This document shows positions 1 through 4,451 of a stretch of DNA of 6,133 nucleotides, piece by piece (within the stretch, counting starts at the first letter, position 1; each line of letters starts with the position of its first letter). Below the pieces are notes generated by a model, which saw only the letters and a list, made by a program, of their open reading frames with translations, searched no databases and was not told the origin of the DNA. The position numbers and the translations under genes were made by a program. This stretch comes from CAYLZO01 sp964387775 (GTDB taxonomy: Bacteria; Chloroflexota; Anaerolineae; JAAYZQ01): the NCBI GenBank assembly GCA_964387775.1, contig CAYLZO010000277.1, forward strand, positions 1-6,133. The letters are read 5' to 3'.

Positions 1-361
1 CGAACTCCTCGACCGCTGCGGCCTGGGCGACCGCCTGGCCGACCACCCCTACCGCCTCAGCTACGGCCAGAAGCGGCGCCTGAACCTGGTCTCGGTGCTG
101 AGCTACGCGCCGCGCCTCATCCTGCTCGACGAGGTGCTCATCGGCCAGGACCGGGCCAACGCCGCCTTCCTGCTCGACCTGCTGCGCGAGCACGCGGCAC
201 GGGGCGGCGCCGTGATCATGGTCAACCACGCGCCCCGCATCACCCGCCGCTACGCCAACCGCGTCCTCTTTTTCAACAGCGGCAAGCTCGTCGTCGACGC
301 CCCCACCGACCAAGCCTTCGCCCAACTCCAGGCCCTCGGGAAGGACGCCTATGTCACCTGA
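1..361 (+). CDS. ecfA: ECF-type ABC importer ATPase subunit, 3' part only
   Basis: This is the C-terminal 119 residues of an ABC ATPase; the frame is open from base 2 and the 5' part, with Walker A, lies outside the window. Visible in order are the signature motif LSYGQKRRL (about local residues 19-27), Walker B RLILLDE with catalytic Glu at about 45, the D-loop Asp at about 51, and the H-loop His in VNHAP at about 77. After Walker B the usual DEPT is replaced by DEVLIGQD. Assignment to the ECF class rests on the following ecfT gene, which overlaps its last 11 bases. In such importers the ATPase pair hydrolyses ATP on the cytoplasmic face and drives EcfT and a substrate-binding S component. 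No second ATPase or S component is seen here. The ABC ATPase call is firm; the ECF assignment comes from context. The substrate is unknown. Confidence 0.9.
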   Translation, partial: ELLDRCGLGDRLADHPYRLSYGQKRRLNLVSVLSYAPRLILLDEVLIGQDRANAAFLLDLLREHAARGGAVIMVNHAPRITRRYANRVLFFNSGKLVVDAPTDQAFAQLQALGKDAYVT

Positions 362-1163
362 CACCCTGATACCCGATACCCGATACCCGATTTCCCGCAT
401 CACCTACCACCCCGGCCACTCTCTCCTCCACCGCCTCCACCCGCTGACCAAGGCCGCCTGGCTGCTGTTCGGCACCGTCGCCGTCTTTGCCGTAGCAAGT
501 CCATGGGCCGTCGTGGGAGCCGTGGTTCTGCTGCTGCTCGGCTTTCTCGTGGCCGGCGTGCGGCTGGGCCGGGTGCGCGGCACGCGGTTGTTCGTCACGA
601 CCGCGCTGCTGCTGGGTGCGATCCAGGTCCTGTTCGTCCGCGAGGGCGCGGCGCTGGCCGAGATCGGCCCCCTGGTCGTCACCGCCGGCGGCGTGGAGCG
701 CGGCGTCTATGTCGGCGGGCGATTCCTCAGCGTCGTCCTGCTCAGCTACCTGTTCGTGCTGACCACCGAGCCCAACGACCTGGCCTACGCCCTGATGCGC
801 GCCGGGCTGCCCTACCGCTACGGCTTTGCCCTCATCACCGCCCTGCGCCTGGTGCCGGCCTTTGAGCAGGAGGGCCAGATCGTCTACAACGCCCAACTGG
901 CGCGTGGCGTGCGGTACGACGCCCGCAGCCCCCGCCGCTTTCTGACCCTGGCCCGCCAGTTCGTCCTGCCGCTGCTCGTCTCGGCGCTGGGCAAGGTGGA
1001 CGCCCTGGCCGTGTCGATGGAGGGCCGCTGCTTTGGCAAGTATCCGACGCGGACGTTTTTGCGTCAAACGCGGGCTACTTGGCGGGATGGGGTGGCGCTG
1101 GGGGTGTTGGTAGCGGGCATATTGGCAATTGGATATTGGATATTGGAGATGGGAGGGATGTGA
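351..1163 (+). CDS. ecfT: ECF transporter transmembrane coupling subunit EcfT (CbiQ family)
   Basis: This 270-residue membrane protein has the usual EcfT length. It opens with the family's typical N-terminal stretch, SLLHRLHPLTKAAWLLF (about residues 24-40). Hydrophobic segments are visible at about 34-50, 52-72, 79-96, 122-138 and 248-264. The cytoplasmic coupling helices carry AQLARGVRYDA (ARG at 184-186) and, in place of a second ARG, SMEGRCFG (222-229). EcfT uses these two motifs to dock on the ATPase pair and transmit motion to the S component. The ATG at 351 lies 5 bases after AAGGA (341-345) and overlaps the ATPase gene by 11 bases, indicating translational coupling. Both termini are encoded by heptanucleotide repeats: residues about 4-16 by GATACCC units and the last ten or so by ATTGGAT units. 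Those ends are therefore probably not conserved. Confidence 0.92.
   Translation: MSPDTLIPDTRYPISRITYHPGHSLLHRLHPLTKAAWLLFGTVAVFAVASPWAVVGAVVLLLLGFLVAGVRLGRVRGTRLFVTTALLLGAIQVLFVREGAALAEIGPLVVTAGGVERGVYVGGRFLSVVLLSYLFVLTTEPNDLAYALMRAGLPYRYGFALITALRLVPAFEQEGQIVYNAQLARGVRYDARSPRRFLTLARQFVLPLLVSALGKVDALAVSMEGRCFGKYPTRTFLRQTRATWRDGVALGVLVAGILAIGYWILEMGGM
368..396 (+). repeat. Heptanucleotide tandem repeat GATACCC
   Basis: Three exact GATACCC units (368-374, 375-381, 382-388) are followed by a degenerate GATTTCCC (389-396). A related GACACCC (360-366) precedes them. The tract begins right at the ATPase stop codon and is translated as part of the EcfT N terminus. Repeated GATACCC is free of stop codons in all frames, and every frame gives the same cyclic heptapeptide. 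The same unit recurs at 3301-3314. Confidence 0.85.
1121..1148 (+). repeat. Heptanucleotide tandem repeat ATTGGAT
   Basis: Four 7-nt units lie head to tail: ATTGGCA, ATTGGAT, ATTGGAT and ATTGGAG. They encode the last residues of EcfT (around AIGYWILE). They end just before GGGAGG (1151-1156), the ribosome binding site of the next gene. The unit differs from the GATACCC / GGTACCA / GGGAATC family but has the same 7-nt period and the same gene-edge location. Confidence 0.75.
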
Positions 1164-2087
1164 ATGAAGCGATTCTGGTTGATTCTTCTAGTCGTGGCGG
1201 CGCTGGTGGTGGGCGGCGCGGCCGGGGCGCTGGCGACGGGGGCCAGGGTGGCGGCGCCGGCCCGCTCGGCGCTGCACTACCCCTGGTCGATGCTGGCCGG
1301 CGAGGCGGCGACGATGAACGACTGCGTCGAGTGCCACGAGCCGGAGAAATTCCACACCTGCGAGTCGTGCCACGACGACCACGGTTCTGCGGAAATGGCC
1401 AACGTGCCCTTCGACGACCTGATCCTGCTCCACGGCGACGTGCCCGAGCCGGGCTACATCCCGGTCAACGACATCCTGCCCTACCGCGACCAGCCCGGCA
1501 CCCACGTGACGCTGCTCGATTTCCTGGCCGAGCAGGGCGTGACCGAGTTCGAGAGCGTGACCCTCGCCTCCCGCGACGAGGGCTGGATCACGGTCGACCG
1601 CGAAAACCTGACCGCCGAGGCGCTGCTGATGCCCCACGTGGACGGCGTGCGCTTTGCCGCCGAGAACCTGCACGTCTCGACTTGGCTCAAGGGCGTGTGG
1701 CGCATCGTCGTCGTCGGGCCGGACGAGCCGCTGACGCTGGACGGCTACCGCACCTCCATCGGCCGGCTGCTGCTGGGGCCGACGGCCAGCGTGACCATCG
1801 AGCAGACCGACGTCATGCTGCGTACGCCCAACGGGCAGAGCGACGGCCAGATCCGCAGGGCCAAGACCGCCTCGCGCATCGAGGGCGCGGATTTGCGCGA
1901 CATCGTCGGCGACCCCGGCTTTGACGAGCTCCTGGTCCGCGACGCGTCGGGCGGGGAGCACGTGCTGACCGCCGCCGAGGCGCGGGGCGCCGTGCTGGCC
2001 CAGATGGGCGAGAGCATCGTCCTGGTGCTGCCCAATCGTGGCCGGGCGCTGTGGGTGAATGATGTTGTCGAATTGGTGTCGGAGTAA
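1164..2087 (+). CDS. Membrane-anchored protein with two CXXCH haem motifs and a sulfite-oxidase-like C-terminal region
   Basis: 307 residues. An N-terminal hydrophobic segment (about 4-27) serves as an uncleaved anchor or signal. A short Cys/His-rich module follows, with CVECH (54-58) and CESCH (66-70), two classical covalent haem-c attachment motifs only 12 residues apart. Nearby His 64, 73 and 90 are possible distal ligands. From about 112 the protein is a beta-rich region resembling the molybdopterin-dependent oxidoreductase fold. One half spans about 114-196, with GVTEFESVTL and STWLKGVW, and a second about 218-305. Both halves resemble those of the lipoprotein at 3333-4178. No clear molybdenum-ligating Cys is visible in this region, so cofactor binding is doubtful. 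The ATG directly follows the ecfT stop, with GGGAGG 7 bases upstream, so it is co-transcribed and probably co-translated. It may pass electrons or bind haem or ligand outside the membrane; its real function is not known. Confidence 0.8.
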   Translation: MKRFWLILLVVAALVVGGAAGALATGARVAAPARSALHYPWSMLAGEAATMNDCVECHEPEKFHTCESCHDDHGSAEMANVPFDDLILLHGDVPEPGYIPVNDILPYRDQPGTHVTLLDFLAEQGVTEFESVTLASRDEGWITVDRENLTAEALLMPHVDGVRFAAENLHVSTWLKGVWRIVVVGPDEPLTLDGYRTSIGRLLLGPTASVTIEQTDVMLRTPNGQSDGQIRRAKTASRIEGADLRDIVGDPGFDELLVRDASGGEHVLTAAEARGAVLAQMGESIVLVLPNRGRALWVNDVVELVSE

Positions 2088-3264
2088 GAGATCTGACAGG
2101 TTGGCCGGAGGCCAACCTGTCAGGTCTTGCTTGCTGGCACTGGTACTGCTCGTCCTCCTGGCGAGCTGCGGCGGCACCTGGCAGACAACCGTCGTCGCGC
2201 CCGACGGCAGCGACTTTGGCGTGGAGGCGGAGACCCTCGAAAGTCTGGCCGCCTTTGCCAACGAGGAGCGTGGCGTCCCGCTGGAGCGCGTGCTCTGGAC
2301 GGCGGGCCATTCCGTCGTCGAGCGCCTGGTCCTGACCGAGCCGGAGGGCGCCCGCCACGAGTTCGACTGGGTCGCCGTCGCCGAGGACGCCGTATTGCAC
2401 GCAACGTTATGGCAGGCGGATGGGCGGGTCGCCATCGGCGGCGAGACGTTCCCGGTGGCGCGCATTGAGGCCGAGCCGCCGGCGATGCTAGAGGACGTGG
2501 AAGCGCGCATCACCGATCTGGCGCCGACCGCCGCCGCCGCGCTGGGACTGCCGGCGCCGGCCCAGGCCAGCGGCGAAGCCCTGGAGGCGCCCGCCACCGG
2601 CCACGTGCTGCTCCTCTTCCTGGACGGCTTTGGCTACGTGCGCTACACCGAGGCCCTGGAGGCGGGCCTGATCCCCAACCTGGCCGCGCTGCCCACGCCC
2701 CTGCTCGGCCTGACCGAGTATCCGCCCAGCACCCGCGTCGGCACGGCGGCCCTGCTCACCGGCGCGCCACCCCAGGTCAACGGCGTGGACGGGCGCAGCA
2801 CGCGCAGCACCGAGGTCGAAACCCTCTTTGACGTGGCTTCCGCTGCCGGATTGGACGTCGCCGCCGTCGAGGGCGAGGCGCTCTCCTTCAACCTGCGCGG
2901 CGCCGAGGTGCAGCTCTCCGGCGACCGCGACGGGGACGGCGGCACCGACGACAACGTGCTGGCCAACGCCCTGGCCGTGCTGGCCAACGGGATGCCCGAC
3001 CTGTTTTTCGTCCACTTTCACGGCATCGACGACGCCGGGCACACCTACGGCCCCGGCGCGCCCGAGGAAGAGGCCAAAATCCGCGAGGTGGATGCGGCAA
3101 TGGGCCAACTGCTGGCCGCGCTGCCCGCCGACACGCTGGTCATCATCTTTGCCGATCACGGCATGCACCAAGTTACTGAGGAAGGGATGGGTGAAACCCA
3201 GGGCAATCACGGGAACCTAGTTGAGCGCGATATGTTGATTCCGATCTGGATTGTAGGCAAGTAG
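2059..3264 (+). CDS. Lipoprotein of the alkaline phosphatase / nucleotide pyrophosphatase-phosphodiesterase superfamily
   Basis: 401 residues from the ATG at 2059. The hydrophobic core LLALVLLVLLASC ends in a lipobox with lipidation Cys 37, so the mature protein is tethered outside the membrane. Residues about 180-400 form the catalytic domain. All two-metal ligands can be read: Asp 189 (FLDGFG), likely nucleophile Thr 225 (STRVGTAALLTG), Asp 324 and His 328 (DDAGH), Asp 366-His 367 (FADHG), and His 384 (GNHG). This pattern is typical of phosphodiesterases and pyrophosphatases acting on phosphate esters; the substrate cannot be read. Residues about 41-140 form a beta-rich domain that looks like a single copy of the domain in the neighbouring proteins. 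The start is uncertain: ATG 2059 overlaps the upstream gene by 29 bases with no good ribosome site, and TTG 2101 is an alternative. A hairpin repeat encodes part of the signal n-region. Confidence 0.85.
   Translation: MMLSNWCRSKRSDRLAGGQPVRSCLLALVLLVLLASCGGTWQTTVVAPDGSDFGVEAETLESLAAFANEERGVPLERVLWTAGHSVVERLVLTEPEGARHEFDWVAVAEDAVLHATLWQADGRVAIGGETFPVARIEAEPPAMLEDVEARITDLAPTAAAALGLPAPAQASGEALEAPATGHVLLLFLDGFGYVRYTEALEAGLIPNLAALPTPLLGLTEYPPSTRVGTAALLTGAPPQVNGVDGRSTRSTEVETLFDVASAAGLDVAAVEGEALSFNLRGAEVQLSGDRDGDGGTDDNVLANALAVLANGMPDLFFVHFHGIDDAGHTYGPGAPEEEAKIREVDAAMGQLLAALPADTLVIIFADHGMHQVTEEGMGETQGNHGNLVERDMLIPIWIVGK
2093..2123. repeat. Perfect 14-bp inverted repeat with 3-nt loop
   Basis: Arms at 2093-2106 (CTGACAGGTTGGCC) and 2110-2123 are exact reverse complements around a GGA loop. 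Pairing can extend outward with one mismatch. It lies 6 bases after the stop of the haem-motif gene and inside the 5' end of the phosphodiesterase frame, encoding residues about 12-22 just before the signal-peptide core. There is no T-run after it, so it is not a typical terminator. It looks like a dispersed hairpin repeat that landed at a gene junction, and it may affect translation of the downstream gene. Confidence 0.85.
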
Positions 3265-3272
3265 GAAATCAG

Positions 3273-3314
3273 GGAATCAGGTACCAGGTACCAGGTACCC
3301 GATACCCGATACCA
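3273..3314 (+). repeat. Mixed heptanucleotide array between two lipoprotein genes
   Basis: Six consecutive 7-nt units can be read: GGAATCA, GGTACCA, GGTACCA, GGTACCC, GATACCC and GATACCA. Each differs from the next by at most a few bases, so the array records a gradual change from the GGAATC type to the GATACCC type. Both types occur elsewhere in this window (5415-5451 and 368-388). It fills most of the 68-base gap between the phosphodiesterase stop and the next ribosome site. No promoter is evident within it. Confidence 0.85.
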
Positions 3315-3320
3315 AAGAAG

Positions 3321-3327
3321 AAGGAGG
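3321..3327 (+). promoter_or_regulatory. Strong ribosome binding site AAGGAGG
   Basis: AAGGAGG is a near-perfect Shine-Dalgarno sequence, 5 bases before the ATG at 3333. It fixes the start of the tandem-domain lipoprotein. It is clearly stronger than the sites of the other genes in the run, which suggests this lipoprotein is made in larger amounts, as expected for a binding protein. Confidence 0.85.
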
Positions 3328-3332
3328 AAAAC

Positions 3333-4178
3333 ATGAAGAGAAAGGGATTTTTTGTAGTTACGTTGTTGCTGGCCATAGTGCTGGCGAGTTGTGGCGGCGG
3401 GGCGCCCGACGTGGATTGGACGTTGGGCGTCAGCGGCGCGGTAAGCAATCCGCTGACCCTGAGCTACGCCGAGCTGGCCGGCATGGACCAGAGCGAGCTG
3501 AGCGAAATCCTGATGGAAAAGTCGCTGGGCGAGGACACCACCGGCGATTGGAGCGGCGTGGCCCTGGCCGATCTGCTGGACAAGGCCGGCGCCGCCGAGT
3601 ACGTGAGCATCACGGCCGTGGCCGCCGACGGCTATGCCATCGAGATCAGCAAGGACGAGCTGGAGGGTGCCATCGTCGCCCTGAAAGAAAACGACGAATG
3701 GATCGTCAAGGCCGATCCCGACCACGGTCCCATCCGCCTGGTCTGCCCCCACACCCCGGCCAACCGCTGGGTCTTTCAACTGGCCGAGCTCCAGGTGAAC
3801 GCCCAGGCCGCCGGCGTGCCCGACGACGCGGCGCTCAAGGTCACGGGCAACGTCCAGACCGAGGTGGGCTGGACCGAGGAGAAAATCCGCTCCATGGACA
3901 CCATCGAGGCCGAATCGACCAACAAGCAGGATGAGACCAGCACCTACACCGGCGTGCGCATCAGCGACCTGCTGTCCAAGGCCGATCCGGCGGACGACGC
4001 GACGACGGTCGTGTTCGTGGCCGACGATGGCTACAGTGCCGAAGCGGCCCTGGCCGAGATCGAAGCCTGCGCCGACTGCATCGTCTCCTTCCGCAACCAG
4101 GGCGGCTTTAGCATCGTCGCCCCCGGTTTCCCCAACAACGTCCAGGTCAAGGGCGTAGTCGAGATCCAGGTCAAGTAA
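3333..4178 (+). CDS. Lipoprotein with two tandem molybdopterin-oxidoreductase-like domains
   Basis: 281 residues. A basic n-region (MKRK) and hydrophobic core lead to the lipobox LASC, with lipidation Cys 20. Domain 1 (about 31-156) has the features of the oxidoreductase molybdopterin-binding (sulfite-oxidase-like) fold: GVSG...LTLSYAEL, a middle WSGVALADLL, AADGYAIEI, and the closing GPIRLVCPHTPANRWV before a final strand. Domain 2 (about 168-280) repeats the layout with YTGVRISDLL, VADDGYSAE, GGFSIVAPGFP and a last strand VVEIQV, so the protein is an internal duplication. The Cys that ligates Mo in sulfite oxidases is not apparent, so it may bind ligand without being an enzyme. Cys 246 and 249 form a CXXC pair in domain 2, and Cys 138 lies in domain 1. 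As the last gene after an ECF importer, it could be an extracytoplasmic substrate-capturing protein; that role is inference. Confidence 0.85.
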   Translation: MKRKGFFVVTLLLAIVLASCGGGAPDVDWTLGVSGAVSNPLTLSYAELAGMDQSELSEILMEKSLGEDTTGDWSGVALADLLDKAGAAEYVSITAVAADGYAIEISKDELEGAIVALKENDEWIVKADPDHGPIRLVCPHTPANRWVFQLAELQVNAQAAGVPDDAALKVTGNVQTEVGWTEEKIRSMDTIEAESTNKQDETSTYTGVRISDLLSKADPADDATTVVFVADDGYSAEAALAEIEACADCIVSFRNQGGFSIVAPGFPNNVQVKGVVEIQVK

Positions 4179-4185
4179 CCGCACC

Positions 4186-4299
4186 CCATTCATGACTCTA
4201 CTGAAAAAAGGTAGAGGGACTACTGTATGTTGTGCGCGCGCTCCGCGCGCGCACAACATACAGTACCCTACTTCCCTTTTTTCAGGGGAGCCATTCATG
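4186..4299. mobile_element. MITE-like palindromic element with 9-bp flanking direct repeat
   Basis: The direct repeat CCATTCATG occurs at 4186-4194 and 4291-4299. Between them lies a 96-bp palindromic body (4195-4290). Its imperfect terminal inverted repeats are 4196-4211 and 4275-4290 (14 of 16 matching, including CTGAAAAAAGG). An inner perfect 21-bp arm pair (4221-4241 and 4245-4265) surrounds a 3-nt loop, with 9-nt unpaired stretches between the two stems. Terminal repeats plus a flanking duplication are the marks of a small non-autonomous transposable element; no transposase is encoded. The duplicated 9 bp includes the ATG of the downstream frame. Without the element, that frame would begin about 14 bases after the preceding stop codon. 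The right end supplies AGGGGAG, a plausible ribosome site. Confidence 0.65.
4201..4285. terminator. Possible bidirectional terminator formed by the palindrome
   Basis: The palindrome folds into a long stem (21 bp inner, 11 bp outer). The outer arms contain six A on the left (4204-4209) and six T on the right (4277-4282), so either strand yields a GC-rich stem followed about 11 nt later by U6. It lies just after the last complete plus-strand gene. The T-run is not immediately next to the inner stem and may itself be paired, so efficient termination is uncertain. Confidence 0.3.
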
Positions 4300-4434
4300 C
4301 TATTCATCGGTCTGGACGACACGGACAACCTCGAATCGCGGGGCACCGGCCACCTGGCCCGGGCCATGATAGGTTACGTCGTGTTTGGCGCGCTGGGCGG
4401 CCTGCTGGGGGCGCAGACCCTGGCCGCGCTGTGA
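4297..4434 (+). pseudogene. Truncated DDTD-motif (TiaS-like) gene joined to a hydrophobic tail
   Basis: 45 codons from ATG 4297, which follows AGGGGAG (4284-4290) by 6 bases. The first 22 residues, with GLDDTDNLESRGTGHLAR, resemble the N-terminal DDTD nucleotide-binding motif of proteins related to TiaS (archaeal tRNA-Ile2 agmatinylcytidine synthetase). Such proteins run to hundreds of residues. Here the similarity stops at about residue 23. The rest, AMIGYVVFGALGGLLGAQ and a few more residues, is a Gly-rich membrane-like segment unlike that family. The frame then ends 17 bases from the convergent tilS. The simplest reading is a deletion that joined the start of one gene to the end of another. 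A genuine small membrane protein is possible but less likely. The family link rests on memory of the motif, not on a search. Confidence 0.5.
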
Positions 4435-4451
4435 CGGGCCGGCTTTTTCGC

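Noticed and set aside
360..396. Could the tandem repeats be a CRISPR array?
   Set aside because: The units are 7 nt and contiguous with no spacers; no cas genes are present.
1188..2597. 469-codon open frame on the minus strand
   Set aside because: It lies opposite two convincing plus-strand genes with haem motifs and a full phosphodiesterase site. Its translation is low-complexity and rich in Ala, Arg, Gly and Ser, as expected for a shadow in GC-rich DNA.
3207..4367. 386-codon open frame on the minus strand
   Set aside because: It covers the tandem-domain lipoprotein, which has a strong ribosome site and lipobox. It runs through the palindrome and the heptamer array and shows no recognisable domain.
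4192..4434. Longer 80-codon version of the DDTD remnant starting at 4192
   Set aside because: The first 35 codons would be the translated palindrome. ATG 4297 has its own AGGGGAG at good spacing and begins exactly at the recognisable motif.
4436..4450. GGCCGGC followed by five T after the remnant, with a similar string at 6093-6108
   Set aside because: The palindromes are only 6-8 bp with no room for a loop, so they would not form a stable terminator hairpin.
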